Shown in pieces: positions 35,623 to 43,659 of a stretch of DNA of 64,000 nt. This DNA is from Planctomycetales bacterium (lineage in GTDB: Bacteria; Planctomycetota; Planctomycetia; Planctomycetales; Planctomycetaceae), in the NCBI GenBank assembly GCA_028285345.1, contig JANQPT010000039.1, forward strand, positions 1 to 64,000, written 5' to 3'. The notes beneath the pieces were generated by a model, which saw only the letters and a list, made by a program, of their open reading frames with translations, made no database searches and was not told the origin of the DNA. The position numbers were made by a program, and so were the translations under genes. Each line of letters begins with the position of its first letter. Position 1 is the first letter of the stretch.

Positions 35623-36273
35623 ATGATTCACATCAACCAGCAACAGCTTCCCCGGACAGTCTTGAGTTATCTGTCCTTTCGCATGTCAGGCATGGCCACG
35701 CTGCAATTCATTGAATTGGCGCGGCAAATGCCGGATGTCTCCATGGACTGCCAAGGCTTCTTGACAGAGGTTCCCTTTCTGCGCGAAGTGCCTCCGCATG
35801 TGCAAATCGAGATACTCGCACAGACCTGGAGCAAGCACATCGCCGAGAAACCGTACGAAGCCACTTTGGTTGATGAGAGCGTAATCTACGCCGCTTGCGA
35901 AACGGCGTCGTACATCGTGCAGAACAATCCCGAATTGGTGCCGTCGCTGTTAAGTGGCGGCCCGCTGGATGCCGAAGTTGAGGCGGACAAGGCGCTGGCC
36001 GAATCGCTGCAACAACTGCACCTCGATTTGGCCAATGAAGGCGACTTTCTGCTGATCAGCCAGTTCATGGACATGCCACCCGAAGAAGCGCGGGAATGGA
36101 AACAGCGGTACGGACTGGAAGAGGCGGACGTCGAACCGATGTTCGAGGCGGTTTCCCGCTGGCACGTTTCTCCGGAGGTCGAGCAGAACCTGAGCGGGCT
36201 GTTCACCGAAACGGAGATCTGCAAAACACTGCCGCTGCTGGGCTTGCGGGTGGGCGATCCGGCGGAGTCTTGA
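35623..36273 (+). CDS. Conserved-looking hypothetical protein
   Basis: The product is ~216 aa. I use the ATG at 35623: GGGAAG lies 9 nt upstream, whereas the ATG at 35614 touches it directly. There is no signal peptide or membrane helix. The protein is acidic and mostly helical, with PHVQIEILAQTWSKHIAEKPYEATLVDESVIYAACETASYIV and PEEAREWKQRYGLEEADVEPMFEAVSRWHVSPEVEQNL. I do not recognise the family. It stands alone between the glycosylase and the solute-binding protein. Confidence 0.65.
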   Translation: MIHINQQQLPRTVLSYLSFRMSGMATLQFIELARQMPDVSMDCQGFLTEVPFLREVPPHVQIEILAQTWSKHIAEKPYEATLVDESVIYAACETASYIVQNNPELVPSLLSGGPLDAEVEADKALAESLQQLHLDLANEGDFLLISQFMDMPPEEAREWKQRYGLEEADVEPMFEAVSRWHVSPEVEQNLSGLFTETEICKTLPLLGLRVGDPAES

Positions 36274-36358
36274 GGCCAACGTCCGGCGCTGTCTGCTGCC
36301 GATCTCCGAGCGCGATTTTCGAATTGAGTGCGAGTTGCGCTCGCTTCTCCCGAAAACG

Positions 36359-36388
36359 TTAGCCCCCTGCCGCATAGTGCGATATACT
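36359..36388 (+). promoter_or_regulatory. Likely promoter for the 36438 gene
   Basis: TTAGCC (36359-36364) and a good TATACT (36383-36388) are 18 nt apart, about 50 nt before the ATG. The -35 is weak, the -10 near consensus. Confidence 0.45.
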
Positions 36389-36437
36389 TATCGCCGGAGC
36401 GGCGTGTCAGTCCAATATTCAATCGGGAGCAAGTGCG

Positions 36438-37619
36438 ATGAATTCCAAGCGGGCCGTAATGCTGTTGATTGCCGGGATTGCTGTAGCTGTGATGGTTCCG
36501 GACGGGATTCCCGTCGCCGCGCAGAACGACAAGCCGCAGTTGCGTGTGGCGATTTCTCCCGATATTCCACCCTATGTGACGCGCAACGCGACCGGCGGAT
36601 TGGAGGTGGAACTGCTGCGTCGGTCGCTGGACGGATATTCGTTGCAGTTTGTGCAAATGCCGTACAAACAATTGCAGTCGGCGGTCGCCGAAAATCGGGC
36701 CGACGTGTCGGTCGGGGTGCGGTCGGCGGATGACGGGGTGTTTTACTCTGACGATTACCTCACGTTCATCAACGTGGCTGTCACCAAGAAATCGGCGAAG
36801 ATCAATCTCGGAAGCATTGCCGATCTGAAGAATCACCGAGTGCTGACCTGGCAGAACGCCTACTTGGAATTGGGGCCTCAATTCAAAAAACTGTTTTCGC
36901 CGCAATCGCCGCAGCGGAAGAACTACCAAGAGATCGCGAATCAACAAAAGCAAGTCGAAACATTCTGGGCGGCGAAGGACGATGTCATCGTGATCGACCG
37001 CAACATCTTTCGCCACTTCAGCCAGGAGTCGGGACACTCGATGTCCGACGTCACGCTGCATTTTCTGTTTCCGCCGACAACGGAGTTCAAGGTGGCCTTC
37101 AAATCACAAGCCGTACGCGACAAATTCAATCAGAGCCTACAGCAGCTCTGCCGCAGCGGCGAGTACGCCAAACTATTGCGGCAATCTCAGGTCAAGCTGC
37201 CCCATACCGTGTGTGACTGCCAGGAAGTGGAAGCTGCCGTCAAGGACTTCTACGCCGCGTTGAATGCCATGTTTACGGGCGACCTCGAACCGATGAAAAA
37301 GGTCTGGTCGCACGCCGAGGACGTAACCTACATGAGTCCCGACGGAAAGTATCTGGTCGGCTGGAGTCAGGTCCTCAAGGATTGGCAGGCGCAAGCGGCG
37401 ATGAAATTGGGAGGACGAGTCGTGCCGGCGCGGATACACATCAATTACGGACCCGAATTGGTGGTGGTCCACAATATTGAAGAGGGGGAAAACACCGACG
37501 CGGAGGGTAAGAAGGTGAAGGTGTCCATCCGCGCCACGAACGTCTTCCGCAAAGAGCAGGGGCGCTGGAAAATGATCGGCCATCATACCGACAAGCTGCC
37601 ATTTTTGGACAAGCAGTGA
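36438..37619 (+). CDS. Periplasmic solute-binding protein fused to a SnoaL-like domain
   Basis: The product is 393 aa. A signal peptide (MLLIAGIAVAVMVPDGIPVAA) is followed by a family-3 solute-binding domain (~residues 33-255): LRVAISPDIPPYVTRNATGGLEVELLRRSLDGY, then RADVSVGVRSADDGVFYSDDYLTF. Residues ~260-393 are a SnoaL-like/NTF2-type fold: VKDFYAALNAMFTGDLEPMKKVWSHAEDVTYMSPDG and RATNVFRKEQGRWKMIGHHTD. Such a domain is often a ligand pocket or enzyme of unknown substrate. GGGAG precedes the ATG by 9 nt. The next gene is also SnoaL-like and starts 11 nt on, so the two probably work together. Confidence 0.85.
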   Translation: MNSKRAVMLLIAGIAVAVMVPDGIPVAAQNDKPQLRVAISPDIPPYVTRNATGGLEVELLRRSLDGYSLQFVQMPYKQLQSAVAENRADVSVGVRSADDGVFYSDDYLTFINVAVTKKSAKINLGSIADLKNHRVLTWQNAYLELGPQFKKLFSPQSPQRKNYQEIANQQKQVETFWAAKDDVIVIDRNIFRHFSQESGHSMSDVTLHFLFPPTTEFKVAFKSQAVRDKFNQSLQQLCRSGEYAKLLRQSQVKLPHTVCDCQEVEAAVKDFYAALNAMFTGDLEPMKKVWSHAEDVTYMSPDGKYLVGWSQVLKDWQAQAAMKLGGRVVPARIHINYGPELVVVHNIEEGENTDAEGKKVKVSIRATNVFRKEQGRWKMIGHHTDKLPFLDKQ

Positions 37620-37629
37620 GGACCCCTTC

Positions 37630-38028
37630 ATGACCGGCGCAGAGGCGAGGGCGTTCTTGGAGGAAATGTACAACGCCGTCTGTGCGCCGGATGCTGACAG
37701 CAACGTGATCGGCCGCTATTTCACCGACGACTTCATGCAAGTCGTCGACGGAACCGAACACAACCGAGCCGAATTCGAAGCGCATCTCGCCACGCTAAGG
37801 GAAGACTTGGCGAACATCTCGTTTGAGTTCACGACGGTGATCGCCGAAGGAGACCGTTTGGCCGACGTGCATATCGCAACCGCAGAGCGCAAGGACGGCG
37901 GACGGATGAAGATCAAATTCATCGGCGTCTACACGTTGCGGGACGGTAAAATCTGCCGGTTCGAGGAAATCTCGCAACTGCTGGAAGGGGTGGAAGAGGA
38001 TCGCGATTTGGGAACGCGGATTCACTGA
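37630..38028 (+). CDS. SnoaL-like (NTF2-fold) protein
   Basis: The product is 132 aa. LEEMYNAVCAPDADSNVIGRYFTDDFMQVVDGTEHNRAEFEAHL and KIKFIGVYTLRDGKICRFEEISQLLEG give the SnoaL-like pattern of a cone-shaped beta sheet and helices. No signal peptide is seen, so it is cytoplasmic, unlike the fused domain upstream. GAGG lies 8 nt before the ATG. It follows the solute-binding fusion by 10 nt and is probably in the same operon. Substrate unknown; possibly a small polyketide-cyclase-like or isomerase activity. Confidence 0.78.
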   Translation: MTGAEARAFLEEMYNAVCAPDADSNVIGRYFTDDFMQVVDGTEHNRAEFEAHLATLREDLANISFEFTTVIAEGDRLADVHIATAERKDGGRMKIKFIGVYTLRDGKICRFEEISQLLEGVEEDRDLGTRIH

Positions 38029-38067
38029 TCGTCGATCCGGTCTTAAAATCGCCACTGGAGGAGAACG

Positions 38068-38703
38068 ATGAGTGCAGAGACGGGCTTGCGACTTGAATTC
38101 TCTACGAACCGTGCTCCGATCGATGCACTCGATGCGATCAACGCGGAGCTTAGCGATTTCGGTGCCCATGTTTCGCCGCTGGATACCGGTCGCGAGTCAG
38201 ATGAAATCCGCAACTTGCTCTCCAAGGTCACGCCGACTCCCGAGGAGTTGCAGCGGTTGAAATCTCATTTTCTGCTTTCACGCAATGAGTTGCTGGAGGT
38301 CATCACGGCCGCGGGACGTGAGCCGCAAGTCCCCGGCGGCGGAGCGCTGACGACGCACATCGCCACCTACGATTACGATTATCCACAGCTCTACATAGCC
38401 GAAGCGGGCGTCGACTACACGCGGTTTGAACGGTTTCACGTGAATGCGGCGGAGGACGGAACCGGTGTCGACGAGGTTTTGCAGATTCTGTGGGGCGAGG
38501 GGGTCGAAGTGCACCTGCAGGCTGCCGACGATGCTGTGCTGACGCTGCATCTCGATTGCCGCGGAACGGATCAGGGTTGGATTGTGACCTACGACGGCGA
38601 GCATCCGCACATCGCCACCGTGAGTGGGGCGACGCCCGGCACGAAGGTGCTGGTTCAGGTCATCGGCGCACCGCGATGGTCGATGAATTACGTCGAAGAG
38701 TAA
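38068..38703 (+). CDS. Hypothetical cytoplasmic protein
   Basis: The product is 211 aa, with a strong GGAGGAG ribosome site in front of the ATG. The N-terminal half is helical (ALDAINAELSDFGAHVSPL, ELQRLKSHFLLSRNELLEVITAAG). The C-terminal half is beta-rich with aromatic strands (THIATYDYDYPQLYIAEAGVDYTRFERFHVN and VEVHLQAADDAVLTLHLDCRG). No signal peptide. The likely fold could be a cupin-like barrel, but I do not recognise a family. It is 39 nt after the SnoaL gene and 32 nt before the GNAT gene, so these may form one operon. Confidence 0.6.
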   Translation: MSAETGLRLEFSTNRAPIDALDAINAELSDFGAHVSPLDTGRESDEIRNLLSKVTPTPEELQRLKSHFLLSRNELLEVITAAGREPQVPGGGALTTHIATYDYDYPQLYIAEAGVDYTRFERFHVNAAEDGTGVDEVLQILWGEGVEVHLQAADDAVLTLHLDCRGTDQGWIVTYDGEHPHIATVSGATPGTKVLVQVIGAPRWSMNYVEE

Positions 38704-38735
38704 CCGTCATCCACTTCGAGGTCGCGGCGAGAACG

Positions 38736-39209
38736 ATGATTTCGATTCGAAGATACCGTCCCGGCGAGGAACTGGAACTGCGGCGGCTGTTTCATGACAC
38801 CGTTCGCAACGTCTGCAGCGCCGATTATACACCGGAGCAGGTACAAGCGTGGGCACCGGACGAGTATGACGAGCAGGCTTGGCAGGACCGGATCGCGCAA
38901 AACAACCCATACGTCTGTATCGAGGGCGAACGGATTGTCGGTTTCGCCGACCTGCAATCGTCGGGATACATCGATCACTTTTTTGTGCAGTATGACCGGC
39001 AAGGGTGCGGGATCGGATCACGATTGATGTCGGTGATCGAAGCTGAAGCAGCGGAGAGAGGCATCCACGAACTGACCGCCAACGTGAGCATCACCGCTGA
39101 GCCGTTCTTTGCCGCTCGTGGTTTTGAAGTAGTAGCGCCGCAGGAAGTGTCGATCGGGGCGGTCGTGTTTCGAAACTTCAGGATGAAAAAACGGCTGGAA
39201 GAATTGTAA
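38736..39209 (+). CDS. GNAT-family N-acetyltransferase
   Basis: The product is 157 aa. MISIRRYRPGEELELRRLFHDTVRNV begins the GNAT fold. YIDHFFVQYDRQGCGIGSRLMSVIEAEA contains the Q/R-x-x-G-x-G/A acetyl-CoA pyrophosphate-binding loop, and ANVSITAEPFFAARGFEVV is the usual end. The nested frame starting at 38490 is an extension and not the gene start; a GCGAGAACG stretch precedes the ATG at 38736. It acetylates an unidentified amine or protein substrate. Confidence 0.85.
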   Translation: MISIRRYRPGEELELRRLFHDTVRNVCSADYTPEQVQAWAPDEYDEQAWQDRIAQNNPYVCIEGERIVGFADLQSSGYIDHFFVQYDRQGCGIGSRLMSVIEAEAAERGIHELTANVSITAEPFFAARGFEVVAPQEVSIGAVVFRNFRMKKRLEEL

Positions 39210-39418
39210 ACGATCGCCCCATTTTTTAGCGGGCGGGTACAACTTACGCCAAATGAAATAGAACGTCGCGGCGCACAGCGATATGATCCAGACGGTGATG
39301 GCAACTAGTGCCTCGAATACAATTCGGCGTGCAGGTCGAACCCTGAAGCGGCAAGACGAGCCGCACGCCATCGATCAGCTTCAAAGCGGCAATGGACAAT
39401 CTATTTGATGGGCTTGTC

Positions 39419-41005
39419 ATGAAACGGCAACTACACGCGGGCTTATTGATCGTCGCTCTATTCAACCCCGCCGTAACATCGTGCGGCGCTGCGGAACCGG
39501 CCGGAAAGAAGAGCGCCCTGCCCGCCCCGTTCACGGCGGCCGAATTTCAAACGCATGCCGCGTTCTTGTCCTCAGATGAACTCGCCGGCCGCGCGCCGGG
39601 GAGCGACGGAGCAAGAAAAGCGTCGACCTATATCATCGAGCGACTCACAGAGTACGGCTATAAACCGCTCGCAGAGAGTGGATCATGGTTTCAAGAATTT
39701 CCGCTGCGGATTGCCAGCGGCAAGACGACCGGCCGAAACATCCTGGCAGTGATGCCCGGCCGCGGCAACTTGAAGGAACAAGCCGTCATCGTGACTGCCC
39801 ATTATGATCACCTGGAAGTCGCTTTAGACGGCGAGGATGGTGACGATCGGATTTTCAACGGCGCGGATGACAACGCATCCGGCGTTGCCGCTTTGTTAAT
39901 CGTTGCCAAGGGACTCGCCGCCGCGCGGGATTCGCTCCCAGAATCACATCGCACATTGATCGTCGCATCATTCGACGCGGAAGAGCAGGGCCTGATCGGT
40001 TCCCAGAATTACGTCAAGAAACCGCTCTGGCCGCTGGATCAAACTGCGGCGGTGATCAATTTTGACTCAATGGGCCGGCTGCGGATGGGGAAAGTGTTTG
40101 CCAGCGACGCCGAGACGAATCCGTTTCTGGCACAGGTCGCGCGCGACGCGGCTCGAACACGCGGGATTATCGCCGACACGAACGTCGGGGGCCATGGCCG
40201 CAGCGATCACGCCGTGTTTATCGAGCGCGGCATCCCTGCCATGCACTTCTTCACGGGAGCACACAGCGATTACCATCAAGTCACGGATGAAGCGGACCGC
40301 CTGAATTTCGACGGGGGAGCAACAATTGCCTGGATCGGATTTGAAGTTGCGAAACAAGCTATGCTCCGCCCGGGTCGCATCGAGTTTCGGAAATTGAATC
40401 CGAAGTACGACGTGACTCTGGCACTGAACCTCATAAAAGCCTTCGGCATCGTACCGGTCGTCAACGCGCAAGAGGGACGCTATCCCCAAATTCTGTATGT
40501 GCTGCCCAATAGTCTCGCGGCAAAACACGGCTTCAAGTCGGGCGATCAGATCACCGCGGTCAACGGACTGCAGATCAAGCGTGTCGAGGACGCGTTGAAC
40601 GTCTTTCAGCAGCTTTCCTTTGACGACGGTATGCGGTTCTCAATCTTGCGTGCCGGCGAAAAAGCGGTGGCGAATATCCCGGCAACGGTCTTTGAGGAGT
40701 TGAGCGGTCCGAAATCGAAACGGTTGGCAGACGGCAGGTATCAGGTGCAGTTCCACTATCAGGCGGCTCCGCAAGTGAAAGCGGTTTATCTCGCAGGAGA
40801 ATTCAACGGTTGGAAGCCGATGGGACACCGCATGGACGGTCCGGGCCCGGGTGGACTGTTCACGACTCAATTGGAACTGAAACCGGGCGTTTATGAGTAC
40901 AAATTTGTCGTCGAGGGCACGGACTGGAAGGCGGACCCCAAAAACCTGTATCAAATCGGCAAATACAACAACAGTGTGCTGTGGGTCGGCCCGCGTGATC
41001 AATGA
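39419..41005 (+). CDS. Exported M28 peptidase with PDZ and glycogen-binding-like domains
   Basis: The product is ~528 aa. MKRQLHAGLLIVALFNPAVTSCG is a signal peptide with a possible lipobox Cys. The M28 zinc domain carries TAHYDHLEV, GADDNASGVAAL, ASFDAEEQGLIGSQ, NFDSMGRL and HSDYHQVTDE, covering the expected His-Asp-Glu-Asp-His ligands. A PDZ domain follows (VLPNSLAAKHGFKSGDQITAVNGLQI). The end is an AMPK-beta/CBM48-like module, VKAVYLAGEFNGWKPMGHRM and PGVYEYKFVVEGTDWKADP. An aminopeptidase joined to a carbohydrate-binding-like domain is unusual. The alternative ATG at 39392 adds nine residues. Confidence 0.9.
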   Translation: MKRQLHAGLLIVALFNPAVTSCGAAEPAGKKSALPAPFTAAEFQTHAAFLSSDELAGRAPGSDGARKASTYIIERLTEYGYKPLAESGSWFQEFPLRIASGKTTGRNILAVMPGRGNLKEQAVIVTAHYDHLEVALDGEDGDDRIFNGADDNASGVAALLIVAKGLAAARDSLPESHRTLIVASFDAEEQGLIGSQNYVKKPLWPLDQTAAVINFDSMGRLRMGKVFASDAETNPFLAQVARDAARTRGIIADTNVGGHGRSDHAVFIERGIPAMHFFTGAHSDYHQVTDEADRLNFDGGATIAWIGFEVAKQAMLRPGRIEFRKLNPKYDVTLALNLIKAFGIVPVVNAQEGRYPQILYVLPNSLAAKHGFKSGDQITAVNGLQIKRVEDALNVFQQLSFDDGMRFSILRAGEKAVANIPATVFEELSGPKSKRLADGRYQVQFHYQAAPQVKAVYLAGEFNGWKPMGHRMDGPGPGGLFTTQLELKPGVYEYKFVVEGTDWKADPKNLYQIGKYNNSVLWVGPRDQ

Positions 41006-41041
41006 CAGTCACATCATTCATCAGCCAAATGAGGTTTTCCA

Positions 41042-41956
41042 ATGATCGAAATCGAATGCCTTTGGGAGTGCAATGATGGCTTGGGGGAAACGCCGATTTG
41101 GGTGGCTGACGAGAACTGCTTGTACTGGGCAGACCACGTCGGGCCGGAAATCGATTTGAAGGGGACGCGGCGGCCGACGATTCGGCGTCTCAATGTGGCG
41201 ACCGGGCAGCGGGACGTGTGGGAGATGCCCGAGCAGGTCGGCTCGTTCGGCTTCCGCGAAGGCGGCGGATTGATCGGCGGATGTAACTCCGGTTTCTGCG
41301 CGATCGATCTGGAGACCGGCAAGTTCGAGACGATCACCGATCCCGAGCCGGACTTGCCGCACAATCGGTTAAACGACGGCAAAATCGACCGCCGCGGGCG
41401 CTATTGGTGCGGCAGCATGAATTCGCAACTGACGGAGAAATCGGCGAAGATCTATTGCCTGCAACCTGACCTCAGTTGCCGCGAGGTTGCTGGGGACTTC
41501 TCGTTCGTCTGCAGCAACGGGATTGCGTTTGACCCCGAGGATACACGGATGTATTTCGGCGACACCAAGGGGGGCATGATCTATGTGTTCGATTTTGACA
41601 TTGAAGAGGGCCGGATCGAAAACCGTCGCCCGTTCTTTGAGATCACCGATCCGCAGCCGGCAATCGTCGACGGGGCAACGGTCGACGCGGAGGGGTACTA
41701 TTGGTTCGCGCTGAATCTGGGAGGCAAGATTCTGCGGGTCGATCCTGCAGGGCGTCTCGATCGGGAGATTGAAATGCCGGTCCGCAGCCCGACGTGCGTT
41801 ACCTTCGGCGGCGAGAACTACGAAACGATGTACGTCACATCACAACAGGCGTTCGTCACAGAAGAGGAAATGTCACGCCATCCACAACCCGGCAGCCTGT
41901 TCGCGATTTATGGGCTGGGGGTGCGGGGATTGCCTGAGCCGAAGTTCGGCGGGTAA
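41042..41956 (+). CDS. SMP-30/gluconolactonase-family protein
   Basis: The product is 304 aa. A six-bladed propeller is marked by GLGETPIW (metal-binding Glu), LNDGKIDRRGRYWCGSM, CSNGIAFDPEDTRMYFGDT and DGATVDAEGYYWFALN. These match the SMP-30/LRE family that opens sugar lactones with a divalent metal. The ATG follows a GAGG site. The VOC gene 30 nt downstream is likely in the same operon, suggesting a small sugar-acid or lactone pathway. Confidence 0.9.
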   Translation: MIEIECLWECNDGLGETPIWVADENCLYWADHVGPEIDLKGTRRPTIRRLNVATGQRDVWEMPEQVGSFGFREGGGLIGGCNSGFCAIDLETGKFETITDPEPDLPHNRLNDGKIDRRGRYWCGSMNSQLTEKSAKIYCLQPDLSCREVAGDFSFVCSNGIAFDPEDTRMYFGDTKGGMIYVFDFDIEEGRIENRRPFFEITDPQPAIVDGATVDAEGYYWFALNLGGKILRVDPAGRLDREIEMPVRSPTCVTFGGENYETMYVTSQQAFVTEEEMSRHPQPGSLFAIYGLGVRGLPEPKFGG

Positions 41957-41986
41957 ACCTGTTATGGACTGCTGAGGTTTTCGCCA

Positions 41987-42352
41987 ATGATCATCGGCCT
42001 GCATCACGCGCAGATTACGATTCCGCCCGACGCCGAGGAGGCTGCGCGGCAGTTTTATTGCGGATTGCTCGGGCTGAGCGAGGTTCCCAAACCGGAGAGT
42101 TTACAGGCGCGCGGCGGGTTTTGGTTAGCGGTGGGTGATGATTGCGTGCACGTGGGCGTCGAAGACGGTGTTGATCGCCGGCGGACCAAGGCGCACTTGG
42201 CGTATGCGGTCACCGACCTGGAGCAATGGCGGAATGTGCTGTCGCAGCAGGGCATCGAAATCCTGGAAGGCATCCCGATTCCCGGTTTCGTGCGGTTCGA
42301 ATTTCGGGATCCGTTCAGCAATCGCGTCGAACTGATCGAATCGACAACTTGA
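41987..42352 (+). CDS. VOC-family (glyoxalase-like) protein
   Basis: The product is 121 aa. LHHAQITIPPDAEEAARQFYCGLLGLSEVPKP and PIPGFVRFEFRDPFSNRVELIE give the paired beta-alpha-beta-beta-beta units of the vicinal oxygen chelate fold, with possible metal ligands His5 and Glu at the end. Glyoxalase, dioxygenase and resistance proteins all use this fold, so the activity is open. It is cytoplasmic and follows the SMP-30 gene by 30 nt. Confidence 0.85.
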   Translation: MIIGLHHAQITIPPDAEEAARQFYCGLLGLSEVPKPESLQARGGFWLAVGDDCVHVGVEDGVDRRRTKAHLAYAVTDLEQWRNVLSQQGIEILEGIPIPGFVRFEFRDPFSNRVELIESTT

Positions 42353-42428
42353 AGGTGCTCGATGAGCCGTATTGCCGCCACCGGTCCATTTCATGGCGGT
42401 CGGACCAGGATCCTGCAATCTGTTGCGT

Positions 42429-42911
42429 TCAGTCGGCCGCTTCGACCAGTTCGGCCAATTGGTTCCGTACGCGTCCAAACTGCCGGCTGCCGCGATCGAT
42501 CACGAAAGCGCACTGACCAAATACCATAACCGTAAACGGCACTGCCGGGGAGAAGTGCCAGCCCTTGCCCAGAAAATCGATGATATAGACGCCGACACCC
42601 AGCAACACCAAGCCGGTCCAGACCGACAGGAAGAGGAGACTGGTTTGCGGCAATTGGATCGTCCCGCTGATGCGACTCCCCTCCGCCGACGGTTCGACCC
42701 TGCCGGCGACTCGGGGACGCAGACCCAACGGACCGCCGGTCTGACAGTTGAACTCGAAGCGGTCCTCGTGCTTGGACCCCCGCAGCGTTTGCCGCTCTGC
42801 GAGGTCTTCGTCCTCTCCCTCATCCGCGGCGAACCGCTCCAAGCGCGCAATCGTCTCATCGACCGGCAGCCGACTCTCGATCGAGAACCTTCTTCGGAGA
42901 AGACTGAACAT
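42429..42911 (-). CDS. Hypothetical two-helix membrane protein
   Basis: The product is ~160 aa from the ATG at 42911, preceded by GAGGTGG. An N-terminal basic and charged part (FSLLRRRFSIESRLPVDETIARLERFA) is followed by a beta-like DRFEFNCQTGGPLGLRPRVAGRV stretch and two membrane helices (LLFLSVWTGLVLLGVGVYIIDFL and FSPAVPFTVMVFGQCAFVI). The end is QFGRVRNQLAELVEAAD. The layout resembles small planctomycete membrane proteins of unknown role. It converges on the VOC gene. Confidence 0.65.
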   Translation of the reverse strand: MFSLLRRRFSIESRLPVDETIARLERFAADEGEDEDLAERQTLRGSKHEDRFEFNCQTGGPLGLRPRVAGRVEPSAEGSRISGTIQLPQTSLLFLSVWTGLVLLGVGVYIIDFLGKGWHFSPAVPFTVMVFGQCAFVIDRGSRQFGRVRNQLAELVEAAD

Positions 42912-43209
42912 GATGCCACCTCGAATATCCGCGCGTGAAACCGGGTACGATGTGATCAACCTTAGCACATGAATTCTCAGCCGGTGAAATCCGTCCAGAA
43001 ATCGCGCCGATTGTCGGTTTTGTAACGGTTAGTTCGCGCGGCAGTTTCCGGTTGGGCCAGTCACGGCTAAGTTGTCGGGGTACTGCCAAAGCAAAGTAAA
43101 CCCCGACGATTCCCACTGGGATTCGTGCTTCCATTTTGTTTCTTCCGCCAAAATCTAAGTCTTGGCGATCCACTCATGACGCACGAGCGATCGCCGGAGC
43201 AGAGCTGGC

Positions 43210-43238
43210 TTGACACATGTAGACGTGATGTCTATACT
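43210..43238 (+). promoter_or_regulatory. Sigma-70 promoter of the first blaI-like gene
   Basis: TTGACA (43210-43215) is 17 nt from TATACT (43233-43238). It is a near-consensus promoter and lies inside the operator that follows. Confidence 0.85.
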
Positions 43239-43256
43239 CGCCATAGACATCACGTC
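43222..43256. promoter_or_regulatory. BlaI-type operator with 14-bp perfect arms
   Basis: GACGTGATGTCTAT (43222-43235) and ATAGACATCACGTC (43243-43256) are exact inverted copies around ACTCGCC. The left arm covers the -10 region and the right arm the expected start of transcription, so a dimer here would block the promoter. BlaI-family repressors bind such sites upstream of their own genes. Confidence 0.85.
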
Positions 43257-43272
43257 AATGAAGGAGTACTTC

Positions 43273-43647
43273 GTGGCGGCGCCGAAATCTGTAATTACTG
43301 AGACAGAACTCTCTGTGCTGAAAGTGCTGTGGGCACAGGGAGCGCTCACGGCACGGATGATTACCGAAGAGTTGTACAGCGAGGTCAACACCTCGTCGAT
43401 TGGGACGGTGCAAAAATTGTTGGCCCGGCTCGAAGAGAAAGAGCTTGTTCGCCGCGATCGGACTGAGTCCGCACACCGATTTCACGCGAATGTCACGCGA
43501 GAAGATATTGCGGGACTGCAACTCGACGAGTTCGCCGGCAAGCTGTCGGAAGGATCGCTGTCGCCGTTTGTGCTTCATCTGCTCAAGGCAAACAAACTCA
43601 GCAAGCGGGAAAAACAAGAAATCCGCCGCATGCTCGACGAATTGTAG
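43273..43647 (+). CDS. BlaI/MecI/CopY-family repressor (pair 1)
   Basis: The product is ~124 aa. The start is a GTG at 43273, 6 nt after a perfect AAGGAG; an upstream ATG at 43258 overlaps that site and is less likely. The winged helix holds ITETELSVLKVLWAQGALTARMITEEL and TSSIGTVQKLLARLEEKELVRRDR. The C-terminal dimerisation helices include SPFVLHLLKANKLSKREKQEIRRMLDEL. It should repress its own operon and be cleaved when the adjacent M56 sensor fires. The BlaR1-like gene starts 12 nt later. Confidence 0.93.
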   Translation: MAAPKSVITETELSVLKVLWAQGALTARMITEELYSEVNTSSIGTVQKLLARLEEKELVRRDRTESAHRFHANVTREDIAGLQLDEFAGKLSEGSLSPFVLHLLKANKLSKREKQEIRRMLDEL

Positions 43648-43659
43648 GAACGGGCGAGA

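Noticed and set aside
35886-37061. 391-aa minus-strand open frame
   Set aside because: It is antisense to the hypothetical gene at 35623 and the solute-binding gene at 36438, is Arg/Ser/Val-rich, and has no domain.
39018-39371. Minus-strand frame with a hydrophobic segment (VAITVWIISLCAATFYFIW)
   Set aside because: Only its first ~50 codons look protein-like and the rest is antisense to the GNAT gene. It might be a remnant of a small membrane gene, but there is no ribosome site or conserved end to support it.
42353-42428. Possible terminator CCGCCA/TGGCGG between the VOC and membrane-protein genes
   Set aside because: The loop is 13 nt and no T tract follows, so support is too weak.
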